From positions 65,401-129,400 of the forward strand of contig CBFDCR010000003.1 in NCBI GenBank assembly GCA_965603365.1: 64,000 nucleotides of DNA, written 5' to 3'. The DNA is from JAHELQ01 sp965603365. GTDB lineage: Bacteria; Acidobacteriota; Aminicenantia; UBA2199. Positions 32,422 to 41,128 of this stretch are shown here, piece after piece (the stretch's first letter is position 1; each line of letters begins with the position of its first letter). The notes below the pieces were generated by a model. That model made no database searches and was not told the DNA's origin. It saw nothing but the letters and a program-made list of their open reading frames with translations. A program made the translations under genes and the position numbers.

Positions 32422-32547
32422 ATGCGGTGTTGTTTTTCCTGAATACGGTTTGGGATTTTACATATACGGTTGTATTATTTCTAAATACAACTTTTTTATT
32501 CCTATATACGACTTTATTTAGCCTATATCCGGCTGCCGGGCCTTTCG
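32422..32547. repeat. 21-bp tandem repeat array (six units)
   Basis: Six units begin at 32422, 32443, 32464, 32485, 32506 and 32527, each starting AT[A/G]CGG or a close variant (ATGCGG, ATACGG, ATACGG, ATACAA, ATACGA, ATCCGG) followed by a T-rich stretch and ending CTAT/CTAA/CTGA in most. The period is exactly 21 bp throughout, but the unit is unrelated to the array at 3020. Plus-frame reading gives heptads such as VVLFLNT, yet no start supports a gene. With the palindrome it fills the 32360-32665 gap. Confidence 0.85.
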
Positions 32548-32665
32548 GATGGGAAAATTTGGGGGATAGGGGAGAATCAAAACGGGTAAGGGCGGAGGCG
32601 TTGTTCGGGAAGGGATGGGGGTTGAATATGGGGGGTCTTGTGGTACAATCATTCAGGAGGTCAAA

Positions 32666-34693
32666 ATGGTACAGATACAAGAAGAGAAGGGGATGCTTGT
32701 GAGAAGAGTTTTTTTTATGCTTTGTTCTTTGCTGCTGATTCTTCTGGGCAGTGGTTGTCCGCCGGGACCGGACGATCTGGATGTGGTTTATTACCGTTTT
32801 ACCCCAATGGTGGCGGCGGAAGATATGGAGACCGATGTGGTGCTGGAGGCAAGGGTTGAGGGCTCGCCTTCCGCGGTGAGATTGAGCCTGCAAAGCGGCA
32901 GCGATGTGGATTTGCGGGACGATGGTTCAGGCGGCGATGCGGCGCCGGCTGACGAGATCTATACCGTTACTCTAAGTGCGGCCCAGGTTCTTCACGACTT
33001 CACCGCCGATGACGTGAACCGCAATTTTATCGGTTACCTGCGCCTGTACAGCGGCGAAGAATTGGGCACCCAGATCAACATTTTTGCCGATATTATCACC
33101 GAGGCTGTACCGCCGGTGCAGGTGGAGGTACTGACGCCCAATGTTCAATACAGCGATCACCTGGTCAATATCGTTGCCCCCGGTTTTTTTAGCAGTTTTG
33201 ACAATGCCGACGTGACCGGTACATTCTATACCCACTTTGGCGACAACTTCGACTACATCAACATCATCTATGAAATCCCCCACATCGAAAACCGCCATCA
33301 CGTCACGGTAAAGAACGATGTCCAGGGTATCGGTGTGGGGATACGGGATGACACCACCGACTACGGCAGCAGCGGCCGGTTAATGGGTTACACCGTTTTC
33401 CCGATTCCGACATTTTTTGACGGCGCCTCACCGGACTATCAACACGAATTGGGGCACCAGTGGGTCAATTTCCTCTCCGTGCCCCCCCTTGATGTGGCGG
33501 TTCCCCATTGGCCGCTCTCCGACTTAGCTTCCGGCATCATGGGCTGGGGAAGGGGCCGGAATACCCAGGGCCTTACCTTCAACTTTTACATCGTATACGT
33601 AGGGGGAGGGAACTTCCAACTGGAGGCCGATTACGAACCCAAGGTCTTTACCGATCTCAGCCTCTACTTGATGGGCTTAATTCCCCCGGCTGAAGTGGCC
33701 GGTCACTTTGTCTTCGATAACCAGGACCAGGATCCCATGGCCGGCGGGACCCTTTCAGGGCCGGTGACTTCCTTTGTTGTCGGTGACATTATCGCCAGCC
33801 TCGGGCCCCGGCTGCCGGCCAGCCACGATGCGGCCAAAAAATTTCGGGTGGCCACGGTCATTGTATCTAAGGACGGCCTTTTGTCGGAACGGGCTATGCG
33901 CCTCTATGACTATTTCTCTGTCCGGGCAGAGGAGACCGAGGTGGTCTCTTATTCCAGCGGCCTCGTAAAGGGCCAGGCCAAACCCTTTTACCTCTCCACC
34001 CGGGAGATCGGCCGCCTGGACACCCGGATTAAATATCGCATCCTCATCGATGCCTCCAGGGACGGCGGCATCTGGTGGTTTCCCCAGGTGGGGGCCTTTG
34101 ATCCGGCTGCCCCTCACCAGGGAAAGGCCCTGGCCGACTTCTTACGTTCCGAAGACTATAAAGTGGAGGAGCTGCCCCGGCCCTATACCATCTCGCCGGA
34201 CCTGTTGGCCGGTTGGGATCTGGTGGTCCGGGTGGTGGGTCTGGGGAGTTATGCCCCTGACGAGATCGGGGCCTATCAAGACTATGTCTGGGAGGGCGGC
34301 AATCTTCTACTCCTGGCCGATCACGGTCGGCCCGATGCGTTGGCCTTGAGTTTCGGGATCAGGTTTGAAGGGGCCAGCCGCGGTGAGAATGTCCTCTCCG
34401 ACTACCATCCCCATCCCCTGACTCAAGAGCTGGAAGATGTATTCTATAACTGCGGCGGTGGTCTGACCCTCTATCCGGAGACAGCCCAGGTCATCGGTTC
34501 CCTGTCTGCCGGCAGCTATATCGACACCAACAATAACGGCAGCCGGGATGCCGGTGAGCCGTCGGCACCGCCTGTGCTGGGGGTCATGCCTTATGGAGAG
34601 GGCACCGTTGTCTTTTGCGGCGATGCCAACCTGTGGGAAACGGTTCCCCAGCCCCTGGTCAACAACCTGCTCCAATGGCTGATCCTCCAGTAA
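32666..34693 (+). CDS. Lipoprotein with HELGH metalloprotease-like motif
   Basis: A 675-residue exported lipoprotein. The signal peptide LVRRVFFMLCSLLLILLGSGC carries a lipobox with Cys. Residues ~25-135 look like an Ig-like domain. HELGHQW near residue 255 matches the HExxH-type zinc site, though no confirmed third ligand was placed. The C-terminal ~200 residues (YRILIDASRDGG, AYQDYVWEGGNLLLLADHG, GEGTVVFCGDANLW) resemble the GATase-like/DUF4350 domain found in surface proteins. AGGAGG stands five bases before the chosen ATG. Substrate unknown. Confidence 0.72.
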   Translation: MVQIQEEKGMLVRRVFFMLCSLLLILLGSGCPPGPDDLDVVYYRFTPMVAAEDMETDVVLEARVEGSPSAVRLSLQSGSDVDLRDDGSGGDAAPADEIYTVTLSAAQVLHDFTADDVNRNFIGYLRLYSGEELGTQINIFADIITEAVPPVQVEVLTPNVQYSDHLVNIVAPGFFSSFDNADVTGTFYTHFGDNFDYINIIYEIPHIENRHHVTVKNDVQGIGVGIRDDTTDYGSSGRLMGYTVFPIPTFFDGASPDYQHELGHQWVNFLSVPPLDVAVPHWPLSDLASGIMGWGRGRNTQGLTFNFYIVYVGGGNFQLEADYEPKVFTDLSLYLMGLIPPAEVAGHFVFDNQDQDPMAGGTLSGPVTSFVVGDIIASLGPRLPASHDAAKKFRVATVIVSKDGLLSERAMRLYDYFSVRAEETEVVSYSSGLVKGQAKPFYLSTREIGRLDTRIKYRILIDASRDGGIWWFPQVGAFDPAAPHQGKALADFLRSEDYKVEELPRPYTISPDLLAGWDLVVRVVGLGSYAPDEIGAYQDYVWEGGNLLLLADHGRPDALALSFGIRFEGASRGENVLSDYHPHPLTQELEDVFYNCGGGLTLYPETAQVIGSLSAGSYIDTNNNGSRDAGEPSAPPVLGVMPYGEGTVVFCGDANLWETVPQPLVNNLLQWLILQ

Positions 34694-34713
34694 AGCCTTT
34701 AGTGGATCAACCT

Positions 34714-35271
34714 TTATTTTCGGAAGAGGGTGGTGAAATCGAAGGCGATCCGGCAGGGACCGAGGTGAAAGAGGATTTTGCCGTCGGGGAAATCGTCCCC
34801 TTCCATCTTTCGGTAATGCCGCTTGTTTAAGGTAAACACCTCGGCCGCGGCAGTGCCGGGATCTACGAGGCAGTAGTATATGACCCCGGCCTCCTCGTAG
34901 AGGCGGTATTTGAGTATCCGGTCTTTGCGGGCCGTGGAGGGGGAGGTAATTTCAAATACCAGCACCGGTGGGATCAGCAGTCGGTCTTGCTCCGGATCGT
35001 CGTCGCACACCACCAGCACATCCGGCTGCACCACCGTATCTTCGGTGATCTGCCAATCGATGGGCATATAGGTCTGGCAGCGGGGGCACTCTTGCAGGAG
35101 TGTCTCCAGTTGGGCGGCGATTTTTACCGCCAGTCGCTGGTGTTTCTTGGCCGGGGCTGGCACCATGGCATAGGCAATGCCGTGGATCAATTCCCAGTTG
35201 CCCTCCCATTGGACGTAATCGTCGTAGGTATAATGGGGCAAATCTTCTATTTTTAAGGCCGCTAAACCCAT
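34714..35271 (-). CDS. Uma2-family (DUF820) restriction-endonuclease-fold protein
   Basis: A 185-residue Uma2 protein: ALKIEDLPHYTYDDYVQWEG, WELIHGIAYAM, HQRLAVKIAAQLETLL, VQPDVLVVCDDD, PVLVFEITSPSTARKDRILK, YEEAGVIYYCLVDP. The D...E-x-T/S...K pattern is that of PD-(D/E)xK nucleases. Family members are abundant in cyanobacteria and other phyla and their role is unclear. Start chosen at ATG 35271 after AGGAG. It converges on the lipoprotein gene. Confidence 0.85.
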   Translation of the reverse strand: MGLAALKIEDLPHYTYDDYVQWEGNWELIHGIAYAMVPAPAKKHQRLAVKIAAQLETLLQECPRCQTYMPIDWQITEDTVVQPDVLVVCDDDPEQDRLLIPPVLVFEITSPSTARKDRILKYRLYEEAGVIYYCLVDPGTAAAEVFTLNKRHYRKMEGDDFPDGKILFHLGPCRIAFDFTTLFRK

Positions 35272-35364
35272 GTGGTGACTCCTTGTTTCATTAATATGCC
35301 CCAAATTTCCCCTTTTGTCAAGCAAAGGTCTTAAACGGCAGAGCAGAAAATAGCTCGTTAGCCC

Positions 35365-35393
35365 TTAAAATAGTAAGAGAAATTTGCTAAAAT
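35365..35393 (+). promoter_or_regulatory. Promoter of the alpha/beta hydrolase, very short leader
   Basis: TTAAAA (35365-35370), 17-bp spacer, TAAAAT (35388-35393). The ATG is only 8 bases downstream of the -10 box and has no ribosome binding site, so the mRNA should be leaderless or nearly so. Confidence 0.5.
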
Positions 35394-35401
35394 GGATTTA
35401 G

Positions 35402-36283
35402 ATGAATGAGGTAGTGAATGTGCCGTTGATATATGTGCTGCTGGTGATGTCGGCAGCCTTGATGTTGCTTTTGGCCATCATGGCCGGGATCTTTTTTATG
35501 AGGATGTTTTTAATTTTCAAAGTGCAGGCCCGCCTGGTTTATAATCCCACCAGGATAGTGTCGACTAATCCCGGCCAATACGGGCTGGATTTCCAGGATA
35601 TCACCTATAGGGCCCGGGATGGCACCGCTATCTCCGCCTGGTTTATCCCGGCCAAAAATTCACGGAAATATATCCTGTTCTGTCACGGTAACTACGGCAA
35701 TATTTCCGGCCGTAAAGATTTTTTTAAACTGTTTCATCGACTGGGATTGAATGTCTTCATATTCGATTACCGGGGGTATGGCAATAGTCAGGGAAGACCG
35801 TCAGAGGAGGGCACTTACATGGATGCCGAAGGGGCCTGGAACTACCTGGTCGAAAAGATCGGTGCCCAACCCGCGGAGATCGTCATTTTTGGGCGATCCC
35901 TGGGCGGGGCAGTGGCCACCTGGCTGGCCGGGATTCATCCCCCCAGGGCCTTGATCCTGGAGTGCGCGTTCACCTCGATACCGGATATGGCCGCAGATAT
36001 GTTCCGCTTTTTCCCGGCAAAGTATCTCACCCGTTATCGATACCCCACCCAGAAGTATATCCAAAAAACACAATGCCCGGTGCTGATTATTCACAGCCCG
36101 GATGATAAACTGGTGCCCTTCTCACACGGGAAAAGATTGTTTGAACTGGCCGGGGAACCGAAGCGCTTCCTGTCGCTGCGGGGCGGGCACAACGAGGCGG
36201 TCAATGTGTCCCGGAGTGCCTACCACCGCAGCGTCAAAGAATTTATGGCGGATGTTTTCGGTGACTTTGAACAAAAGGGATAA
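35402..36283 (+). CDS. Membrane-anchored alpha/beta hydrolase
   Basis: A 293-residue alpha/beta hydrolase of the BEM46/ABHD13-like group. An N-terminal transmembrane helix (residues ~7-38, YVLLVMSAALMLLLAIMAGI) is followed by the hydrolase fold. The oxyanion-side motif is ILFCHGNYGN, the nucleophile elbow GRSLGG, the acid in SPDDKLVP and the catalytic His in RGGHNEAV. The active site would face the periplasm or cytoplasm depending on anchor orientation. Substrate unknown. It ends 48 bp before creB, whose promoter lies partly in its 3' end. Confidence 0.85.
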   Translation: MNEVVNVPLIYVLLVMSAALMLLLAIMAGIFFMRMFLIFKVQARLVYNPTRIVSTNPGQYGLDFQDITYRARDGTAISAWFIPAKNSRKYILFCHGNYGNISGRKDFFKLFHRLGLNVFIFDYRGYGNSQGRPSEEGTYMDAEGAWNYLVEKIGAQPAEIVIFGRSLGGAVATWLAGIHPPRALILECAFTSIPDMAADMFRFFPAKYLTRYRYPTQKYIQKTQCPVLIIHSPDDKLVPFSHGKRLFELAGEPKRFLSLRGGHNEAVNVSRSAYHRSVKEFMADVFGDFEQKG

Positions 36284-36295
36284 TTGGTCTATAAT
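36267..36295 (+). promoter_or_regulatory. Promoter of creBC
   Basis: TTGAAC (36267-36272), 17-bp spacer, TATAAT (36290-36295). The -35 box lies inside the 3' end of the hydrolase gene. Confidence 0.6.
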
Positions 36296-36331
36296 AATAC
36301 TTTCTATAGGTTAGCTGGTTAAAGAGGATAA

Positions 36332-37027
36332 ATGAAGGCAAAAATTTTAATTATCGAAGACGAAGGGGGCATCGTAGATAACATCGCCTATGCGTTGAAG
36401 ACCGAAGGGTTTGAAACCATCCGGTGCTCCACCGGTGCCGAGGCCATGGTTGAGGTTCAAGCCCGCCAGATCGACCTCATCATCCTGGATGTGGGCCTGC
36501 CGGATGTCAACGGCTTTGAACTGTTTAAACAGATCAAGAAACAGAGAAGTGTCCCGGTCATTTTCCTGACCGCCCGTTCCGATGAGATCGACCGGGTATT
36601 GGGACTCGAGCTGGGGGCCGACGACTATGTGACCAAACCCTTCAGCCCCAGGGAATTGGCGGCCCGGGTCAAGGCGGTGCTGAGACGGGCCGGTCAGGCG
36701 GCAGGGCCGTCCGAAGATCGGATAACGGATGAGCGGTTCCCCTTTGGCCATGACGGGCACAAAAATTTGATCACCTATTTCGGCACCCCCCTGAAGCTCT
36801 CCAGGTATGAATACCGGATTTTGAAAATCTTCATCCAGCACCCCGGCTGGGTGTACTCCAGGGAGCAGTTGATGGAACTGGCCTGGGAGGAGCCGGACGT
36901 GAGTCTGCTTCGCACCGTGGATGCCCATATCAAGAATATTCGCCAGAAGTTAAAGGGCATCCGGCCCGACTGCGACCCCATATTGACCCACCACGGCAGC
37001 GGTTATGCCCTGGCCGATAACTGGTGA
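36332..37027 (+). CDS. creB: Response regulator CreB (OmpR family)
   Basis: A 231-residue OmpR-type regulator. The receiver has acidic IIEDEGG, phospho-Asp D53 in IILDVGLPDVNG, the Thr/Lys pair in FLTARS and VTKPFSPREL. The C-terminal winged helix ends RTVDAHIKNIRQKLKGI and HHGSGYALA. Overall it resembles CreB, which with CreC responds to carbon source or cell-wall stress in proteobacteria. AGAGG precedes the ATG. CreC follows after 12 bp. Confidence 0.85.
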   Translation: MKAKILIIEDEGGIVDNIAYALKTEGFETIRCSTGAEAMVEVQARQIDLIILDVGLPDVNGFELFKQIKKQRSVPVIFLTARSDEIDRVLGLELGADDYVTKPFSPRELAARVKAVLRRAGQAAGPSEDRITDERFPFGHDGHKNLITYFGTPLKLSRYEYRILKIFIQHPGWVYSREQLMELAWEEPDVSLLRTVDAHIKNIRQKLKGIRPDCDPILTHHGSGYALADNW

Positions 37028-37039
37028 CGGGGTGACGCA

Positions 37040-38470
37040 GTGAAAATACGGTACCGGATCTTCCTGGGATTTACCCTCATCCTCTCCCTGGGCTTCGGTT
37101 TTCTCATCTGGTGGATCCTGGATGATGTCAATGCTCAGCCCAAGAAATCCATGGAAGAGGCCCTGGTGGACACGGCCCATATCCTGGCCGCCCACCTGGA
37201 GCAGGAGATCGACGGCAGCGGTATATCCACCGCGGCATTGGCGAGGATTTTCCATAATGTAGGGAGGCGGAGATTCCTGGCCCCCATCTATGAACTGGTG
37301 AAAGACCGGGTCACCCTCCAGGTCTACGTGACCGACAGGCGGGGCATGGTAATTTTTGATTCCGATGGCGGCAAGGCGCTGGGAGAGAATTTTTCCCGTT
37401 GGTTTGATGTTAAACGCACCTTGACGGGCCGCTATGGGGCCCGCACCACCCGTCTGGACCCCGCTGATCCGGCCTCCAGCGTGGCCTATGTGGCCGCACC
37501 CATCTATCACCGGGGGGAGATCGTGGGCGCCTGTACCGTGGCCAAGTCCTGGAAGAGTATCCACTCCTTTGTCCGGAGTTCCCGGGATAAGATCATTATC
37601 GGCGCCGTGGTGGGTTTTGCCGTTGTGCTGATGCTGAGTTATTTGATCTCCCTGTGGATCACCCGGCCCATCCTGCGGCTCACCGATTATGCCTACTCTA
37701 TTAAATACGGGGTGCGGGCACCTCTGCCTTCATTGGGCAGGGGGGAGATCGGGGAACTGGGGGAGGCCTTTGAGCAGATGCGGGAGACACTGGCGGGGGA
37801 AAAGTATATTGAGAACTATGTCCAGGCCCTGACCCACCAGTTAAAAGGCCCCTTATCGTCGATCCGCGGCGCCGCCGAGCTGCTCCAGGAGGAGCTGCCC
37901 ACTGAAGACCGGGCCAGGTTTATTCAAAATATCGAGACCGAGAGTGCCCGCATCCAGCGCATCGTGGACCGTCTCCTGGAACTGTCGGCCATCGAGAGCC
38001 GGCGGCAGCTCTACAATGTGGAACGGATCGATGCCAAAGAGATCATGGCCGAGCTCATCGACGACATGTCCGCCATTTTTGTTAAGGAGCAGATCATCTG
38101 TGTCAACAATAGCCGGGATTCCCTCTATTTCCGGGGAGAGCGGTTCCTGATCCGCCAGGCGCTGCGCAACCTGCTGCAAAATGCCGTAGAATTCACGCCG
38201 GCCCAGGGGGCCATCCGGGTGGAGGCGGAAAAAGAGGGCAACAACATCTATCTGCGCATCCGGGATACCGGTACCGGCATCCCCGACTATGCCCTGTCCC
38301 GGATCTTCGCTAAATTCTACTCCCTGCCCCGGCCCGGCAGCACTCAGAAGAGTTCCGGCCTGGGGCTCTCCCTGGTCAAGGAGGTGGCCCACCTTCACCA
38401 CGGCGACATTTCGTTGGCCAATGCCCCCGACGGCGGCACCATCGCCACCCTCCGCCTCCCCGCCGCCTGA
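37040..38470 (+). CDS. creC: Sensor histidine kinase CreC
   Basis: A 476-residue sensor kinase. Transmembrane helix 1 (~7-28, IFLGFTLILSLGFGFLIWWI) is followed by the CreC-like stretch LDDVNAQPKKSMEEALVDTA, a periplasmic sensor, helix 2 (~183-205), HAMP, HisKA with H266 in ALTHQLKGPLSSIRG and an HATPase with N box LLQNAVEF, DTGTGIP and SSGLGLSLV. It pairs with creB on the same transcript and starts at GTG. The third gene of the classical system, the membrane protein gene creD, is absent; the next gene is convergent. Confidence 0.88.
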   Translation: MKIRYRIFLGFTLILSLGFGFLIWWILDDVNAQPKKSMEEALVDTAHILAAHLEQEIDGSGISTAALARIFHNVGRRRFLAPIYELVKDRVTLQVYVTDRRGMVIFDSDGGKALGENFSRWFDVKRTLTGRYGARTTRLDPADPASSVAYVAAPIYHRGEIVGACTVAKSWKSIHSFVRSSRDKIIIGAVVGFAVVLMLSYLISLWITRPILRLTDYAYSIKYGVRAPLPSLGRGEIGELGEAFEQMRETLAGEKYIENYVQALTHQLKGPLSSIRGAAELLQEELPTEDRARFIQNIETESARIQRIVDRLLELSAIESRRQLYNVERIDAKEIMAELIDDMSAIFVKEQIICVNNSRDSLYFRGERFLIRQALRNLLQNAVEFTPAQGAIRVEAEKEGNNIYLRIRDTGTGIPDYALSRIFAKFYSLPRPGSTQKSSGLGLSLVKEVAHLHHGDISLANAPDGGTIATLRLPAA

Positions 38471-38478
38471 ATATCTCT

Positions 38479-40605
38479 TTATTGACTGCTCAGGGCTTGT
38501 TGGATTCGTTGGGGGGTCATGGGCAGTTGGAGCAGGCGGGCGCCGCAGGCATCGAAGATGGCATTGCCGATGACCCCGCCCATACAGATGATGGCCGGTT
38601 CCCCGCCCCCCTGGGGAGGAGATTCCCGGTCGTCTATTATGACAGTCTCGATCTCCGGCAGCCAGGAAAACCTGGGGATCTCATAGGTATCGAAGTTCCG
38701 CTCAAATATTTCGCCGCCCTTGAAGTGGATATCCTCTGTCAGGGCATAGCCCAGACCCATGGTGATGCACCCCTCCATTTGAATCCTGGCCCCCGCGGGG
38801 TTGATGGATAGTCCCATATCCTGGGCACAAACCACCCGCTTCACCCGGACAGCGCCGGTTTGCCGGTTCACCGCCACTTCGGCCATGTGGGCCACATAAG
38901 TGCCGGCGTCGATACCGGTGGCAATGCCGAAGCCGCGGCCGCTGGGAGCCGGGGCCGGTCTCCAGCCGAATTTTTCGGCAGCCGCGTTCAAGACCCGGAT
39001 CATCCTCTTATCTTTCAGGTTTTTCAGGCGAAAGGCCAGGGGGTCCAGGCCGGCTTTGGCCGCCAGGATGTCGATATGGGATTCCCGGGCAAAGGTGTTG
39101 GTGTTGTTGGCCGGGGCGCGCCAGGCACCGGTGGAGAAGGGGTGAGAACCGGGGGTGCCCCGCCAACTGCTGCCGAAACTCCTGGTGCGGTGGTGGGGAA
39201 TGTCGTAAAAGTGTTGGGAACCCCTCTCCCCGGCAAAGTAGACGCCGTAATCCCACAGCGATATGCGGCCGGAATCGTCGATCCCGCCCTTTATTTTCAC
39301 CACTGCGGCCGGCCGGAAGGTGTCGTAGAAAAATTCCTCGGCCCGGGTCCAGGCCACCTGGACCGGCCTGCCGCTCAATTTCGCCAGCCTCACCGCCTCT
39401 ATGGCCTGGCGGTTACTGGTTTTGCCGCCGAAGCCGCCGCCCACAAAGGGGGGGATGACCCGGACATTTTTGTAAGGGATACCCAGAACCGAGGCCGCCT
39501 CTTCCTGGAGGCGGAAGGGAGTCTGGGTGGAGGCCCAAATGGTGGCCCGGCTGCCTTCGACCCTGGCCAGGGCCGTGTGAGGCTCGATGGGGGCGTGGGC
39601 CACGTAACCGTCCAGGTAAGTCCGCTCCTCTACGGCCTTCGACATCTTTTCTCCCCGGGCCAGATCGCCTTCCTGGGATACCGTTTCCCCTTCCGGCGCC
39701 ACTTTGAGAAGGTGATCGAAGATACTCCGATCATCCACCTGGCTGTCCGGCTTTTCAAATCCGGCCTTTATCTGTTTTAACGCCCTGTCTGCCAGTTCCG
39801 GGTCTTCATGCAGCACGGCAATGAGATCTTTGTCCCGGATGACCTGAGCGCCTTTGACCTTTTTGGCTCCCGAGGTATCCAGGCTGACCAGCCTGGCGCC
39901 GTGGGCCGGCGGCCTCAACAGCCGGGCATAGAGCATGCCCGGCTGCCGGATATCTCCGGCAAATTGGGCCTGGCCCGTGACCTTTTCCGCCGCATCCCGG
40001 CGCAGCACCGGTTGGCCCACAATGGTAAAATCGGCCGGCTTTTCCGGAACCGCTTCCCTCTGTAACTTCCTGGCGATTTTCTTGCCTTTGGCCAGTTGGG
40101 CATAAGAGACTTTTTTCTCTCGGTGAGATTTATCGTAGATGACACCGGCCTTGACCTCAAGCCGGGATGTCGGGGTTTGCAGGTACTCGGCTGCCAATTC
40201 GATCAGCACTGCCCGGGCTTCGGCTGCGGCTGCCCGCAGCGGCGGGCCGAAAAACCGAGTGGTCATCGAGCCGAAGGTTCCCATATCCCAGGGACACAGG
40301 TCGGTATCGCCCATCACCATGTCCACGGCCTCCAGGGGGACCTCCAATTCATCCGCCAGCATCATGGCCAGCGAGGTCACCACTCCCTGGCCCATCTCGA
40401 TCTTCCCGGTCAAACAACTGACCCGTCCGTCTGCGCCGATGCGGAGAAAGGCATTAAAATCGTCGGGCAGACCCCGGCCCGATCTTCGTCTCTGGGCCAG
40501 GATGGCTGTGGGATCTCCCACGGTGAAGAGGATGGTGATGCCGCCGCCCAAAAGCTTCAGGAACTTTCGCCGGCTGGGGGAGTAGATAAAATCCTCTTGT
40601 TTCAT
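38479..40605 (-). CDS. Molybdenum hydroxylase large subunit (isoquinoline oxidoreductase beta-like)
   Basis: A 708-residue molybdopterin-binding subunit of the xanthine oxidase family. It begins with a Tat-type signal SRRKFLKLLGGG, so the folded enzyme should be exported. Cofactor segments include GKIEMGQGVVTSLAMMLADE, PPFVGGGFGGK and TGAWRAPANN, and the final catalytic-Glu region QGGGEPAIICMGG. This architecture (Tat signal, swapped order) is that of IorB/aldehyde dehydrogenases of the isoquinoline 1-oxidoreductase type, which hydroxylate N-heterocycles or aldehydes. The substrate here is unknown. It follows the iron-sulfur subunit after 2 bp. Confidence 0.9.
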   Translation of the reverse strand: MKQEDFIYSPSRRKFLKLLGGGITILFTVGDPTAILAQRRRSGRGLPDDFNAFLRIGADGRVSCLTGKIEMGQGVVTSLAMMLADELEVPLEAVDMVMGDTDLCPWDMGTFGSMTTRFFGPPLRAAAAEARAVLIELAAEYLQTPTSRLEVKAGVIYDKSHREKKVSYAQLAKGKKIARKLQREAVPEKPADFTIVGQPVLRRDAAEKVTGQAQFAGDIRQPGMLYARLLRPPAHGARLVSLDTSGAKKVKGAQVIRDKDLIAVLHEDPELADRALKQIKAGFEKPDSQVDDRSIFDHLLKVAPEGETVSQEGDLARGEKMSKAVEERTYLDGYVAHAPIEPHTALARVEGSRATIWASTQTPFRLQEEAASVLGIPYKNVRVIPPFVGGGFGGKTSNRQAIEAVRLAKLSGRPVQVAWTRAEEFFYDTFRPAAVVKIKGGIDDSGRISLWDYGVYFAGERGSQHFYDIPHHRTRSFGSSWRGTPGSHPFSTGAWRAPANNTNTFARESHIDILAAKAGLDPLAFRLKNLKDKRMIRVLNAAAEKFGWRPAPAPSGRGFGIATGIDAGTYVAHMAEVAVNRQTGAVRVKRVVCAQDMGLSINPAGARIQMEGCITMGLGYALTEDIHFKGGEIFERNFDTYEIPRFSWLPEIETVIIDDRESPPQGGGEPAIICMGGVIGNAIFDACGARLLQLPMTPQRIQQALSSQ

Positions 40606-40607
40606 CG

Positions 40608-41084
40608 TTAAATCCCTCCCTTCATCTCTCTGGCTGCGGTTTGTATGGCCCGGACAATACGGTTATGGGCACCGCAGCGGCACAGGTTGTCTTCCATGCC
40701 TTCGATGATGTCTTTGCGGGACATCCTGGGATTTTTCAACAGCAGGCCGTAGGCCTGCAGAATCATACCGGGGGTGCAGAACCCGCATTGGAGCGCATCG
40801 TGCTGGATAAAGGCTTGCTGCAGGGGATGGAGTTTGCTATTTTGGGCCAATCCTTCGATGGTGATGACTGCCTTGCCGTCGATATCTTCGACCGGGAACT
40901 GGCAGGAACGCACCGCCTCATTGTTGACCAGCACGGTGCAGGCCCCGCAAAAGCCTTCGCCGCAGCCGTATTTAACACCGGTCAGGCCGAAATCTGTGCG
41001 CAGCACCCACAGCAGGCTGCGCTCACGCACGACCCTCAGACGTTTCGGTTGACCGTTGAGTTTAAAACCGATGATCTTGTCCAT
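40608..41084 (-). CDS. (2Fe-2S) subunit of the molybdenum hydroxylase (IorA-like)
   Basis: A 158-residue iron-sulfur protein with two clusters. The plant-ferredoxin cluster motif is KYGCGEGFCGACTVLVN (C-x4-C-x2-C) with its fourth Cys in RSCQFP. The C-terminal four-helix cluster is CGFCTPGM and NLCRCGAHNRI. It passes electrons from the molybdenum subunit to an external acceptor, in IorAB-type enzymes a cytochrome. AAGGAG precedes the ATG. No FAD subunit is present, as expected for this type. Confidence 0.93.
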   Translation of the reverse strand: MDKIIGFKLNGQPKRLRVVRERSLLWVLRTDFGLTGVKYGCGEGFCGACTVLVNNEAVRSCQFPVEDIDGKAVITIEGLAQNSKLHPLQQAFIQHDALQCGFCTPGMILQAYGLLLKNPRMSRKDIIEGMEDNLCRCGAHNRIVRAIQTAAREMKGGI

Positions 41085-41128
41085 TTGCTTCTCCTTCTAA
41101 AGATAAACCAGGAAAAGATATCATGGGG

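Noticed and set aside
32367..32702. Reading frame with VLFFLNT-type heptads
   Set aside because: Same artefact of a 21-bp array; it also overlaps the supported lipoprotein start.
38860..39780. 306-codon plus-strand frame opposite the molybdenum hydroxylase
   Set aside because: GC-rich antisense shadow; the minus-strand protein is a clear family match.
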